DNA of 64,000 nucleotides, taken from positions 34,798,002 through 34,862,001 of the forward strand of contig JBAIZL010000007.1 in the NCBI GenBank assembly GCA_036971475.1. The letters run 5' to 3'. The position numbers were made by a program, and so were the translations under genes. The notes below the pieces were generated by a model. The model made no database searches, was not told the DNA's origin, and worked only from the letters and a program-made list of their open reading frames with translations. Shown piece by piece: positions 22,321 to 34,759 of the stretch (the stretch's first letter is position 1; each line of letters starts with the position of its first letter). The stretch comes from Prosapia bicincta (lineage: Eukaryota > Arthropoda > Insecta > Hemiptera > Cercopidae).

Positions 22321-22826
22321 TTTGATAATACAAGTTACTCAAGATTAAACCCGTATTTACATTCCAATGACCATGCCATCATCATCATCAGAAGGTCTTA
22401 TTACATATTACAATCTAGAAAACAATAAGTTATAAGCTAGACTGACCTAGCTTAGGCTAACAAGTCCTTTCCATTAACCAAAGCAGTTGTTTTGATTAAC
22501 CTTAATCAATTACAAGCAGTTGTGTATACTTCTGAGTTGATTAGTGCAAACCAAATTGTTGAACTATCTTTTGTTCGTACATAAAATCAATATTAATGAC
22601 ACCTATTTATTTAATACATCACAAATCACAGGCACTTATAGTGTTAAACACATTTAGCCACTTCCAGATTATTAACTATTGTTATTATTTGAAACCTATC
22701 ATAACCATAAAAAGAGAATGACTTCTTTCATAATAATATATTTTTTATGTGCAATCACACATAAATTTCAAATGTTGAGAATAAAAATTAACTAATTCAT
22801 TGAAAAATTAATTTTTATTATCTTAC
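22321..22826. other. Intron, nothing recognised
   Basis: No open frame or repeat recognised. Confidence 0.5.
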
Positions 22827-22884
22827 CAATAGCTGGCTGCATAAATTGCAGTTCCTCAATAGGAAGAGCAGGTACTGAGCTAGT
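22827..22884 (-). CDS. Host gene internal exon, 58 bp
   Basis: The acceptor is tttgtttgcag and the donor TTG|GTAAGA. Phase 0 in (following the exon ending at 28422) and phase 1 out. It encodes TSSVPALPIEELQFMQPAI plus one base. No domain. Confidence 0.6.
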
Positions 22885-22910
22885 CTGCAAACAAATTGAT
22901 ATTTCAATTT

Positions 22911-23314
22911 TAGAATACCTATTATTTTCTTTTTTTATTGTTGTAATTACTTAGTATTAAAAAATTAAATAGCTAAATTACACAAAATGTTTTTGAAAAC
23001 TTATCTAATAATAAAAATATGTTTTAGAATACCTATTATTTTCTTTTTTTATTGTTGTAATTACTTAGTATTAACAAATTAAATAGCTAAAATACACAAA
23101 ATGTTTTTGAAAACTTATCTAAAAATAAAAATATGTTTTAGAATACCTATTATTTTCTTTTTTTATTGTTGTAATTACTTAGTATTAAAAAATTAAATAG
23201 CTAAATTACGCAAAATGTTTTTGAAAACTTATCTAAAAATAAAAATACGTTTTAGAATACCTATTATTTTCTTTTTTTATTGTTGTAATTACTTAGTATT
23301 AAAAAATTAAATAA
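22911..23314. repeat. 114-bp tandem repeat, about 3.5 copies
   Basis: Copies start at 22911, 23025, 23139 and 23253 with tagaatacctattattttct; near-identical. The array ends exactly where the left arm of the large palindrome begins, and starts 26 bp upstream of a splice acceptor. Confidence 0.95.
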
Positions 23315-25150
23315 ATTTATCATTGCTTTCATAAATTAAATATAGTTCTGTTATTACTTTACTGTTAACTTCTGAGAGGACCCATCGCAGATGATGCCTC
23401 CAGGCAGCTTAATTTTTAATAACAAAACTGTTTTTTTTCTAGAGCTTAAAGTCTGCACTTTGGCCTATTTGCCAAGACCCTTTCTCAGATTTACAAACTG
23501 CCACTTTGTAATTGAGTGATTTTGTGTACTACAAAAAGTATTCAACTAATTGAATACGTAATGGCTTACTTGCTGACGTATTTCAAAACATTTATTTTTT
23601 TATGAAGCTAATCCTCTACTTGAATTCACTTAGTTAAGTACTCTTTTTATATAGTTTAATCAGTGAATTCAAGATGATTACATCAAGTAACTTCTTTATT
23701 TTTCCTTTGGTTTCTTTAGTTGACCTCAGTTTCTGTGAAGGGCTGGTAGTTACTTCCATGTGCGATGTTATGTTCATACTGTAAGCTAACGTCTGTGTGA
23801 GACCTTGTTGTGGGAGTGTATATTTTAAAAAAACTTTTTGTTTGTGTTTTAATTGGTCCACCTGTACATACATGTTAATTTTTTACACGAATTAATTGAC
23901 AGAAATAAAGAGTGAAAGTGAGCTTAGGCATTGCAGAATTGCTAATGCAGACAGATAAGAATAGCAACAGTATCAATTCCCAAATACTGCATTTGTTTAA
24001 TAAATTCTTTGACAGTGATAGTGATAATGGTGATGGGGAGGATGCATTTGCTACAAATCACATACATAAGAATCCAGGTAATGAAATGGAAACAGGTGAT
24101 GACAACTTCAATGATATAGAAAACTTACCTCTTAAAGAAAGGATATAGTTACAAGATTTATGATTTATTTTGTATAAAGACTGTCATTTTAAGATTGTAA
24201 ATTAAAAAAAAAATTTGTAATACATTTTTCTAAATTTATCTAATGTATTTTTTAAAATACATACTATAAAGTAATAACATTTGTTGATTCCATCTTCGCG
24301 TGAGCTACTAGTAATCACTTACAACTTTTTTTTTTTTAAAAAAAATGTTTTAACTTGCCTATAGTAGCACTTACTTTTTTGTGTTGAGGACGGCCGTTTC
24401 GGGAGATGTGTCCCTTTGTCAACTCAGACCGTAACTGATCTCAAGGTTTACGTAGGTTAGGGTGGGGGTGGGATATTTTGGTGGTGTGGGTGTATTTTGT
24501 GTGTATTAGGAGTTATGATGTCAAAAAGTGCGTGTGAGTTGTAATGTAATTGTGTATTGAGTATGTGTGTAGGGTGTAGTTTGAAGTGCCTATATATTTC
24601 GTATTGTTCGGTTGTGTAGCGTTGGTTATTTCTGTGTTGTTTATGAAGAATTTGTAAGTTAGATGTTATGTCTGTGTAGTCGTGTTTTGTGGAGTTGAGG
24701 TGATCGGCGAAGTTAGATTGGTAGTTATTGTTTTTTAGTGCTTTTATATGTTCTTGGTAACGTGTGTGAAATGACCTCCCTGTCTGGCCTATGTAAAAAC
24801 TGGGGCATGAACTGCAAGTTAGTTTGTAAACTCCAGTGGTGTTGTAAATGTCCTTGATTTTGCTGTTGGGTTTAAATTGTTTGTTGAGAGTGTTGTGTGT
24901 GGAGTAAGCTATTTTGTAGTTGTATTTTCGTAATGTGTTGGTTAGATTGTGGGTTTTGGATGATCTGTAAGGTATTGATAAGTATTTTATGGGATTGTCA
25001 TCTTGTGTGTTTGTATTTGGGTTATTATGTTTATTTTTTAGGCGGTTGTATAATTTGTCTATCATTGTTGGGTTGTATCCGTTTGTTTGTGCTATATATT
25101 TTATGGTGTTTAACTCCTGGTAGTGTTCATCTTTGTCTAATGGTGTTTTA
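23315..25150. repeat. Left arm of large palindrome (1.84 kb)
   Basis: Reverse complement of 25545-27379 with only scattered substitutions and small homopolymer changes. The arm contains a PLE-C terminus (23560-23690), non-PLE flank with a 78-codon open frame, a PLE-A terminus (24285-24440) and the 3' two-thirds of the PLE-A frame. The unpaired centre is 25151-25544. Confidence 0.95.
23912..24148 (+). other. Acidic 78-codon open frame, mirrored at 26547-26783
   Basis: Opens after a stop at 23906, so there is no ATG at its start. It encodes an acidic segment (DSDSDNGDGEDAF) ending LPLKERI. In the mirror copy the minus strand reads CAGAAAG|GTAAGA at the matching place, a good splice donor that is mutated here (CAGACAGATAAGA). 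It may be an old exon or a fragment of another element carried into the palindrome. Not recognised. Confidence 0.3.
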
Positions 25151-25545
25151 AGGAGGCGGTATATCATGGTATTGTAAGCAGCTAGTTTGTGTTGGTGTGG
25201 GTGGTTTGAGGAACTGTGTATGGTCGTATTAGTGCTGGTGGGTTTTCGGTATATGTTGAATTTATGTGTTTGTTTGTCTGTTCGTTTAATTGTGAGGTCT
25301 AAGAAGTTAAGGGAGTTTTGTTGTTCTGTTTCGATGGTGTATGTTAGTTTAGGGTGTATGGAATTTAGGTGTTTTAGAAATATGTGTGCTCTGCGTGTGT
25401 TGCCTTTATATAATGTTATGATGTCGTCGACGTATCTGTACCAGTAAATTATGTTATCTGAGTATTTGTTGTTGTGTAAAATGTGGTTTTGTTCGATGTG
25501 GTGTATGAATATTTCTGCTAAGATGCTTGCTATGGGGGAGTCCAT
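24457..25545 (-). pseudogene. PLE-A RT plus GIY-YIG endonuclease, 5'-truncated
   Basis: Open frame of 362 codons starting inside RT motif B (SPIASILAEIF). It contains the catalytic YVDD, FLDLTI and YRKPT, then the EN domain GVYKLTC...CPSFYIGQTGRSF. An intact PLE protein needs an N-terminal part and the first RT motifs, which are absent. It breaks at 25545 where the inverted copy begins. Almost identical to the copy at 39376-41064, so recently active. Confidence 0.9.
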
Positions 25546-26238
25546 AAAACACCATTAGACAAAGATGAACACTACCAGGAGTTAAACACCATAAAATATA
25601 TAGCACAAACAAACGGATACAACCCAACAATGATAGACAAATTATACAACCGCCTAAAAAATAAACATAATAACCCAAATACAAACACACAAGATGACAA
25701 TCCCATAAAATACTTATCAATACCTTACAGATCATCCAAAACCCACAATCTAACCAACACATTACGAAAATACAACTACAAAATAGCTTACTCCACACAC
25801 AACACTCTCAACAAACAATTTAAACCCAACAGCAAAATCAAGGACATTTACAACACCACTGGAGTTTACAAACTAACTTGCAGTTCATGCCCCAGTTTTT
25901 ACATAGGCCAGACAGGGAGGTCATTTCACACACGTTACCAAGAACATATAAAAGCACTAAAAAACAATAACTACCAATCTAACTTCGCCGATCACCTCAA
26001 CTCCACAAAACACGACTACACAGACATAACATCTAACTTACAAATTCTTCATAAACAACACAGAAATAACCAACGCTACACAACCGAACAATACGAAATA
26101 TATAGGCACTTCAAACTACACCCTACACACATACTCAATACACAATTACATTACAACTCACACGCACTTTTTGACATCATAACTCCTAATACACACAAAA
26201 TACACCCACACCACCAAAATATCCCACCCCCACCCTAA
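25546..26238 (+). pseudogene. PLE-A C-terminal fragment (linker and GIY-YIG), inverted copy
   Basis: In-frame from KTPLDKDEHYQ through the GIY-YIG endonuclease to the natural stop (…NIPPPP). Lacks all RT catalytic motifs, so cannot encode a working element. Confidence 0.9.
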
Positions 26239-26546
26239 CCTACGTAAACCTTGAGATCAGTTACGGTCTGAGTTGACAAAGGGACACATCTCCCGAAACG
26301 GCCGTCCTCAACACAAAAAAGTAAGTGCTACTATAGGCAAGTTAAAACATTTTTTTTAAAAAAAAAAAAGTTGTAAGTGATTACTAGTAGCTCACGCGAA
26401 GATGGAATCAACAAATGTTATTACTTTATAGTATGTATTTTAAAAAATACATTAGATAAATTTAGAAAAATGTATTACAAATTTTTTTTTTAATTTACAA
26501 TCTTAAAATGACAGTCTTTATACAAAATAAATCATAAATCTTGTAA

Positions 26547-26783
26547 CTATATCCTTTCTTTAAGAGGTAAGTTTTCTATATCATTGAAGTTGTCATCACC
26601 TGTTTCCATTTCATTACCTGGATTCTTATGTATGTGATTTGTAGCAAATGCATCCTCCCCATCACCATTATCACTATCACTGTCAAAGAATTTATTAAAC
26701 AAATGCAGTATTTGGGAATTGATACTGTTGCTATTCTTACCTTTCTGCATTAGCAATTCTGCAATGCCTAAGCTCACTTTCAC
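26547..26783 (-). other. Mirror copy of the acidic 78-codon frame
   Basis: Two residue differences from 23912-24148 (QTD against QKG). Here the strand agrees with the host gene and a GTAAGA donor is intact after 17 codons, but the phases do not fit directly between the exons at 28422 and 22884. Confidence 0.3.
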
Positions 26784-27449
26784 TCTTTATTTCTGTCAAT
26801 TAATTTGTGTAAAAAATTAACATGTATGTACAGGTGGACCAATTAAAACACAAACAAAAAGTTTTTTAAAATATACACTCCCACAACAAGGTCTCACACA
26901 GACGTTAGCTTACAGTAAGAACATAACATCGCACATGGAAGTAACAATCAGCCCTTCACAGAAACTGAGGTCAACTAAAGAAACCAAAGGAAAAATAAAG
27001 AAGTTACTTGATGTAATCATCTTGAATTCACTGATTAAACTATATAAAAAGAGTACTTAACTAAGTGAATTCAAGTAGAGGATTAGCTTCATAAAAAAAT
27101 AAATGTTTTGAAATACGTCAGCAAGTAAGCTATTACGTATTCAATTAGTTGAATACTTTTTGTAGTACACAAAATCACTCAATTACAAAGTGGCAGTTTG
27201 TAAATCTGAGAAAGGGTCTTGGCAAATAGGCCAAAGTGCAGACTTTAAGCTCTAGAAAAAAAACAGTTTTGTTATTAAAAATTAAGCTGCCTGGAGGCAT
27301 CATCTGCGATGGGTCCTCTCAGAAGTTAACAGTAAAGTAATAACAGAACTATATTTAATTTATGAAAGCAATGATAAATCATTCACCACATTCAAGCCAC
27401 TAATATTTTTTTAAAAGATGACCACATAATATAGTATATTTGCAGTTTT

Positions 27450-28310
27450 TGTGTTGTACATCTTGAGGTTTTTCAATTTACACTTCTAGTATTAACTTGG
27501 CAAAACAACCACTACTTACTGATATTTTTCAGCAGATGCATTTCACGCTAGGTCACCACATTATTCAATACTGTGAATGACGGACAAGACTGTTGCCCAG
27601 TGTGTTGTGTTAGTGTGAGTCTGTGGTGTGCTATTGTTCATAAAGTAGTTGTTAATTTTGTGTTCAAATATAGTATTTGATTGGGAGTGTGTTTTGTCAT
27701 TTAGAATGTGTTGTGGATAGTATTTGTTATGTTTGTATATCTTGTAGTTTTCTGTTGTGTTAAGTTTGTTGCTTTTTTTGATGTAGTGTAGGATTTTTAG
27801 ATTGGTATCTATGTTAGTGTGAGTGTAGTGTGTTTTGTATGTGTGGCAAAATTTGATTTGGGTTGTCTTTTTTGTGTTCTTTGTATCTTGTGGTAAATGT
27901 TCTCCCTGTTTGTCCTATGTAAAAGCTGGGACAGTTGTTGCATGTAATCTTGTGTACTCCTGCCCTGTCATGTTTATTGTGGTGTGTTTTTGAGCTGTGT
28001 CGGTGTTTTAACTGTGTTTGATGTTTTAAATGCTGCTTTGTATTTAAGTTTGCGGAACGAGAAAGCTAATTTTTGTGATGTGTTGTGATATGCAAGTGTT
28101 ATGTATTTTTGTGTTTGTGTGTTATTGTTTTCTGTTGTTATGTGTGTGTTGTTTTTAGCCCATTATGTTGTGTACCAATGTGTGTTTGTATCTGTTTTTA
28201 TGGGCTAATTGTTTTATTTTATTGAGTTTGTTTATTTTGTCTTCATTTTTCATGTGTATGTTGATTAATCTGTGTAATAGGCTGTTGGGAAAAGATACTG
28301 CGTAAAACAA
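27450..28310 (-). mobile_element. Decayed PLE family B 3' end
   Basis: Starts with the family B terminus (cactacttactgatatttttcag at 27511). Read on the minus strand it then shows a GIY-YIG remnant around 27890-27960: CNNCPSF, YIGQTGRTF, TRYKEH. Multiple stops. The RT region upstream is lost at about 28300. Confidence 0.75.
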
Positions 28311-28421
28311 CAAGTTCTATAGCAATCAAGAATTTAGAAACAATTAAAACACAGAAATCGCACCTCTGTATTGATCCACCACCATTCCTGCCTTAAAATA
28401 ATAATAAAAATATATACTCAC

Positions 28422-28511
28422 ATTTGATAAGCATGAACTGCCAATATCGTTTTGAAATGCTTTTTTAATCTGGGTTATTAGTGTTTGAACTCTATTAAGT
28501 GTTCTTTCACC
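28422..28511 (-). CDS. Host gene internal exon, 90 bp
   Basis: The acceptor is gtgttttttcag and the donor AAT|GTGAGT; phase 0 in and out. Thirty residues, GERTLNRVQTLITQIKKAF.., predicted helical; together with the end of the previous exon (EINKELSAIMSMINSL) this could form a short coiled coil. Confidence 0.65.
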
Positions 28512-30785
28512 CTGAAAAAACACAATTTTACAATAAAAATAATTTCCTACTATATAAATAATATATGTAATTTTTTATATTTTTATAAAAAAAAAGTAAT
28601 ATGTAATTTACTTTTTATTTTATAAAAAATATGTAATTTTTCATATTTTTTATAATTTTACAAAAGAGTAATGACCTAAACACCTTGACTATTTAGGTTG
28701 TTTCAATCCTTATGCAGTATAAATTGTACATGACCTAAATAATGAAAATTTTCATCCATAAAACTATTAAAGATTAATCTATCTGATAAGCAACAATAAA
28801 ATGTCCTTGTCATTAATGCCGATAAGATGTCTGAAATCCAACTTCGGAACCTCACGAATATACCTAGGCATGACCTCAACCCCACTGAAACTGGTTAACC
28901 TCTTCTGGTAAAACTAAAAATAGGTGACCAATTTGAGAAAAAGACAAATTACGGAAGACGTGAAATTAACATGTAATTATAAGTAAACATAGCAAATACG
29001 TACGTAAATAATGTAATGTAATTAATGTTGTACTTACATGATTTGTGTCGCCCGAAAAACTCAATAACACTATACAAACATTAATAGCCTGCAGTGTAGT
29101 TTGTTATTACAAATATGGTGTTAATCTATTTTCATAATAGACATAAAAAAACACATTACAGTACCTTTTAAGAACAATAAGAAAAATACAGTATATTAAA
29201 TCTATTTACGTTTTAGTTTTTAAAAAAAGTCTGTCATTTTATTTTGTACTAAAGAATTCTTTTCTTTTTGAATAAGTTATCTTAATACTATCAATTTTGT
29301 CAGTTTTGCTTCTTTAGTCTCTCATACCAATCAATGCATTTTGTTAGCATTTCATCTACTTCTCTATAAGTCACTTCTTCATTTTCTAGGCAAATTTGTT
29401 GAGAGATTTTCTCAGTAATAGAAAGATTCATGTCTGGTATCGGCCTTATCTGATGGCGCCTATACTAGGCACTGCAGATGTTTTTTATTACTGTAACGAA
29501 TTACAGACGGTGATGAAATAAAGAGTAACAAATTAGAGAGGTTCTATTACTGTAGTTTTTAACAATTGTATCAAACACAAAAACTGTTACTATATCTATA
29601 AATTCAAATACTTCTACAGCAGAACTTTAGTCATTCAAAAATGAAGGCATGAAAAATATTCAAGTAACAATTATCAAATTTTCCAGTTCGTCCAACTATG
29701 ATGAAATTATTCAGAAGGAAATTTAAATGAAATAAGATATATTATTTGAGATCATATTACAAGTTATTATATTTATATGTATTTATATATAAATAAAACA
29801 TTCAAAATATATAATAATAAATGTTGATACATTAATGTGAACTTGCGAAATTGTGTTATTTTCATTTTTAAGAACTTCTAACTTGACTTTCAATTATCAC
29901 CCCCTTATTGCAAGACCAGAGGATATTTCTGTTTTCATTTTAATATTGTATGAAATGCCCATACAATATTGTACTTCAGTAGCCCATCTTAATGACCTAG
30001 ATTCGATAAATATCAGAGATTGTATATACCTCTATATAAACAGAAATTTGTACGGCAGTATACAATAGACGGTTTTCCTATTAAAATCAGATTTTTAAGC
30101 TTTGTTCCAACAAAAATACCTGTCATCCAAATTTTCTATTTTTCAAACATTTTTCCGCTCATGAAAAAGTGTAATCACTCAAGGTAATACCCGCAGTGCT
30201 TTTTTCAATATCTTTTCCAAAATTAAAAATTTTGTCAATTTGAAATTTAATAACTTGGAGCAAGAGTGGTATAATTTTTAATTATTATAAATAAACAAAA
30301 CCATAAATCTTTTTATTTATGTCCTGATGTACATTTCTATTGCAAAGCAGAGGGAATTACCACAAGACTCCTCTTGAAATTTAATGTTCAACTGAATTTT
30401 TACTATCTTAGCCACAAATTTCAATAATTATGAGCTAGATATAATATGTATTTAGACAATTTTTTTGAAAATTAAATGGTTTTGGTTTCAAAAGTCTCTA
30501 GGTTTTTCTGGTCCTGAGTATATCAGTTGTTTTTTTAGACCAGAAATAGCAATAAGGTCCAGAGTTGCTAAAGGTAAAAAATAAAATTATTATTTTGGAC
30601 TCTGTAACCAAGTAAGTATTTATAAACAAAAGTCATTTGATTACAAAATGGGCAAGCCAATAATTATATTTTTACAGATCACGCGAGACAGACAGAGCCA
30701 AAACATTGGCAGTAAGTAAAAATATTAGAAAACTTTAAGCATACAAGAAAAAATAATTATAAAATTTTTTGGAACATATACTTAC
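28512..30785. other. Intron, nothing firmly recognised
   Basis: AT-rich. A possible 32-bp minus-strand exon around 29037-29068 (donor GTAAGT) does not fit the phases of the neighbouring exons. Small frames at 28703-28885 and 29853-30068 show no coding character. Confidence 0.4.
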
Positions 30786-31702
30786 AGCTGACAATGAGTT
30801 TATCATTGACATGATCGCTGACAATTCTTTATTAATTTCTTGAACTGTAGAACAGTTCGAAGCAACTGGCATAGCAGGTCTCAAAGTGATACTAGTGTTA
30901 TTATAATGAGTGGTTACAGAATTTTCAATGTTGCTGCACTGGGAACTCTGAAATCTCCAATGGTTCAAGTACTGAGATCGATCAACTCTACTAAGTGAAC
31001 TATGTTGCCCAGCAGACTGTACTTGTACATCATAAGGCTTCCTAAAGTGATTAAAATCCATCATTTGCTGGCCACTTACATCATTATTTTTGGAGTTTAA
31101 ATTAAGCGCTGGCTGATTATTAATATAATTTGTTTGAAAATGTTGTGAAAAAGTTGACTCTTGATCATCATTTATTCTTTTAGCTCTATTATTAGAAATA
31201 TCTGAATCATTTGGAACCGTACTTCCTATTAAACTACACTGAGTGTTTGTAATTTTACTTGCTAAATTATTATTTCCAATATTGTGTGACCTTGAATTGT
31301 GATTTAACATATCGCCCTGATTAAATAAATTACTATGGACTGGTTTATGCATAGATTGACTTGTATGTACTGATGATTCGGCTAACTGTGATGAAATTGA
31401 ATTGCAATGAGTTGCATTTATTCCAATCCTATTTCTATTTATAGTTGGAGATCCAATCGGAACTGTTTGGGATCTAGTTCCATATGTCGGATGAAATGAT
31501 TTCTGTTGTTGATATTGCATGTATCTAGAGGCCTGCAACTGTGATCTATCATTAGTAGGAAGACCAACATGACCAAGATAGGAGTCATTTCGTTTTTTAT
31601 AAAATTGTTCTGGAGCAATTGTAAGGTTAGAGTTTGAAGTAAAATTAACTCCAAAACTTTGAGAATTGCTTGACTGATTTACTTTATTTTGTAAATCTTC
31701 CA
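30786..31702 (-). CDS. Host gene large exon, 917 bp, Ser/Asn/Gln-rich
   Basis: Open minus-strand frame of about 305 codons ending at the donor GCT|GTAAGT (phase 0). The protein is Ser/Asn/Gln-rich and largely disordered, beginning EDLQNKVNQSSN and ending EINKELSAIMSMINSLSA. Two starts are possible. One is splicing at cctgtttag (31703) in phase 1, matching the candidate exon at 44623-44812. The other is an ATG at 31721 in a leader exon spliced at ttcttgcag (31736), with an in-frame stop just before the ATG. I prefer the spliced form only slightly. Confidence 0.75.
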
Positions 31703-31874
31703 CTAAACAGGACAAAAGCATTTTTCACAGTATCTGCAAGAAAAAATACATATTGTTCATAAAGTTATAAAATATATTAGTTTTGTTTAACAAAATATAA
31801 ATGTTAAAATATAAAACTCTTGAATTTTGTAGTCCATACGTTCGATGAAACTTAATTATTCACTTTAACATTAG

Positions 31875-32285
31875 CTTATGAACATCCGAACTTTAAATTT
31901 TGCAAATTTGTAAAAACTTACTGAAACAGAACATTTTCGATCGCTATGGGGCAGACTTCATCAGTGTCTTCTGCTTGGAGTTGTTCGATTAAGCGGTGAC
32001 GGTTTTAAAGGCAAGTTTTCGATAGTATCAAAGAGTATGTGAGATTTGTATTGGGTTTGTTCATTTAATATGTTTGTAATTTGTGTGTTTGTAGATTTCA
32101 TATTGTTCTAGTGTGTTGAGATGTGGTCCTTTTTTGTTGATGTGTAAGGTTTCTACCTCTTAATCGAACAACTCTAAGCAGAAGACACTAATAAAGATCG
32201 CCCCAAAACGTCCTGTCTCAGTAAGTATTTACATATTTACCAAATTTAAAGTTCGGATAGTCATAAACTAATGTTAAAGTGATTA
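31875..32285. mobile_element. PLE family E inverted terminus pair
   Basis: Left minus-strand terminus (aactttaaattttgcaaatt ... gtttcagtaagt complement) and right plus-strand terminus (ctaagcagaagacac ... gtctcagtaagtattt) with a remnant of the coding end between them. No endonuclease remains. It lies 170 bp upstream of the large exon. Confidence 0.75.
31924..31969 (-). ncRNA. Hammerhead-ribozyme-like motif, family E copy 2
   Basis: Minus strand AGACA / CTGATGA / A / stem II / GAA / AATGTT / C / TGTTT. Stem I keeps 5 pairs with one G-U. Stem II is weakened by substitutions. The partner at 32185-32220 has lost the core (ctaataa). Confidence 0.5.
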
Positions 32286-32299
32286 GTAAAATATAAAAG

Positions 32300-32650
32300 C
32301 TGCTTGTTGTAATTATCTTGAATTCACTGATTAACTATATATAAGTAATTATTGCATAAATGAATACTTTACAGGTTACTTGCTGACCTGTTTTGAAACA
32401 ATTGTTTCATTTATGAAGCTAACCCTCTACTGGCGGCAGTCACACAAGATAAACCCCGTTTTACCACACAATAGCTCAAACAAAAACTAACATCTAAATA
32501 TACACAAATTACAATAAATATCAAGACAGCTATTTTTACCTTATGACACCGCCGTAAGGGGTTGGACTCATAAATGAAACATTTGTTTTGAAACGTGTCA
32601 GCAAGGGAGCTCTAAAGTATTCACTTAGTTATGCAATAATTATATATAAA
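32300..32650. mobile_element. PLE family C inverted terminus pair
   Basis: Left arm cttgaattcactgattaact ... gaagctaaccctctact; right arm ggactcataaatgaaac ... gaaacgtgtcagcaag ... attcacttagttatgc. About 100 bp of unrelated spacer between them. Confidence 0.75.
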
Positions 32651-32727
32651 TATATATATTATCTTTTTGTAAGATAACATTACAAAAATAGCAATAGAAA
32701 ATGGATACAACAAACACATTATAAAAA

Positions 32728-32774
<47 letters not shown>
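32728..32774. repeat. (AT)n(GT)n microsatellite
   Basis: Uninterrupted TA repeats passing into GT repeats. Confidence 0.95.
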
Positions 32775-32775
<1 letters not shown>

Positions 32776-32929
32776 TAAAATATGATTTAAAACCAAAATG
32801 TTTCTAAAACTAATTTATTAAATTAGCAAACTTATAACCCCCTTGTAGAAGGTCTTCTCTACTAAACTACTAAATCAGCAAAACGTTGAAAAGTTTAAAA
32901 ATATAAAAATGTAAACACTAAAACATATA

Positions 32930-33420
32930 TTGCTATGTGACATTCTCTGTAACTCAAACCATAATTGACTTCTTGGTTGATTTTGGATAGAGAGAGGAAA
33001 GGTTGAGGATAAAGTTTAAAAAATTTTAGGAGTTATATCGAGGGGTGTATTAGAATTATAATTTAATTGGGTATTGAATATCTGTGTTGAGTGTAACTTG
33101 AAATGTTTATATATTTCAAACTGTTTGGTTGTGTGGTGTCAGCTTTTTCAAATTAGATTGTATAGAACTTGTAGGTTTGATGTTATGTTTATGTAGTTAT
33201 AGTTTGTGGACATGAGGTACCCAGCAAAGTTACAGTGAATGTTTTTATGTGTTCTTGGTAACATTTGTAAAATGACCTTATTTCGGTTATATAGAAAATG
33301 GAGTACAAGGTAGTTTGTATACACCAACAGGGTTGTTAATGTTTTCGATTGTGATGTTGAGTCTAAATTGTTTTTAAAGTTTTGTGTATGGAGTAAGCTG
33401 TTTAGTAAAATAAACTGTAA
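32930..33420 (-). mobile_element. Decayed PLE family A C-terminal region
   Basis: Block-by-block similarity to 39340-39830 with many substitutions: caaaccataattgac, ttaggagttat, cattgaatatctgtgtt, ttcttggtaacatttgtaaaatgacc, and a final tgtatggagtaagctgtt. Old copy. Confidence 0.7.
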
Positions 33421-34270
33421 TTTTATTTACAAAATGTGATAATTATACTTTGATTTAAAGTAGAATACATGTAGGAATGGGTCTGTGGCAGGTTAGGGAT
33501 GGGATGTTGTCAGTTCGAATCCATTGTCAAATCGCCACTGCTAGCGACTAAAATTGCAGAACAAAGCAAACTAAAATAAATTTTAAAAGCTTAATGTTCC
33601 GGCCAGATTTGAACTGAAGAGCTACATGTTTGGAATCTAGCACTTGGCACTTATTCAACTATCCCATATCAAACAATCAATTTCTTAAAGATGTATTGAC
33701 ATTAAAACAAAAAGATTCCTTACAGTAATGAAGCATTACAACAGGTGGATACAATGAGAAATTATAGACCCCACCACCTTCTTTAATAAGAAATGAAAAA
33801 AAAAGAAAGCGAATAAATAGTAACAAACAAACATAATATTCCAACATCATGCAGTCTAAGGAAAAAATAAAAATACAAAGAAATTTGCTTTCTATTTTGC
33901 TACTTAATATTGTGATTCTGTCATATATGTATAGACATATATATGTTTATATTAATTGTAATTATAAAATAAAATGAAAATAAAATTAATTTTAGTCAAC
34001 TTTATTAGGAATTGCTTATTTTTTTATATATATATTACTTGTCATGATTAAAAATTTGTATTAATTTATGTTAGTTATTTAGTACCTTACTGAAATATTA
34101 CAGGAGACATAATTTGGATTATTTCAACGCATTGTTCAATTGTTTACTTTCTGATGTGCTATCTATGTTCATCAATTATTTGTATGTTGCATAATGTTTT
34201 AAAACTCTGTATTTAAAGATTTAGTGGAGTGTTTTAAATTTTGTAACATCAATTTATTTTTTTAACTAAT
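33421..34270. other. Intron, nothing recognised
   Basis: No open frame; some AT-rich low complexity. A GC-richer patch at 33480-33620 has no recognised homology. Confidence 0.45.
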
Positions 34271-34379
34271 TTGGTAAAACCAATAATAATAATAGAAGCT
34301 GAACCAAACAATAGTAGAAGCTGAAGGAATAGTTACAAGGTTAATCAATTTCCTGAAGTGTGGTAACTGAGAGGTGGAA

Positions 34380-34660
34380 CAAAAAAATTCAAAGCAACTG
34401 AAATTGACTTTTGATGGAGAACGGCTGTGTCACAAAGATTAACAAGATAACAAAAGTTTCTCACACAGCTGTTGTTATAAACATACATCAATTGAAATGG
34501 TATGTGCACATACAAAGAATGCCAGACAACAGACTAGGAAAATATTAAGGTGGAGACCGCAAAAATTGAGAAAGACATGGTCTTATATGGAGAGAGGAGA
34601 TTGAAAAAAAAATAGACAGCTGGGGAGACTAGGAACTGGATGAAGTTTGAGAAAGTTTTA
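34380..34660 (+). pseudogene. RTE-like LINE C-terminal remnant
   Basis: In broken frame: LKWYVHIQRMPDNRL, then GGDR...RHGLIWREEIE and DSWGD. This fits the conserved C-terminal block of RTE-like LINE proteins (W-x-GH-x-x-RM ... W-x-x-x-x-E). Only the final part of the ORF is present. Confidence 0.5.
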
Positions 34661-34759
34661 ACCCAAAAAATATCATTATTCATAAGGTCAATAGAGGCGA
34701 AGTAAACTCTTGTTTAATTAACTTTATAAATAGTTTCTTTTATGACTCAAGTTATTTTA

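Larger units (their letters stand above)
25545..27379. repeat. Right arm of large palindrome (1.84 kb)
   Basis: Inverted copy of 23315-25150. Its outer end at 27379 stops at the same internal base as the left arm, beyond all PLE sequence, so the duplication unit includes flanking DNA and not only the element. Confidence 0.95.

Noticed and set aside
29037..29068. 32-bp exon with a strong GTAAGT donor
   Set aside because: Its phases do not fit between the exons at 30786 and 28511, which already join in frame.
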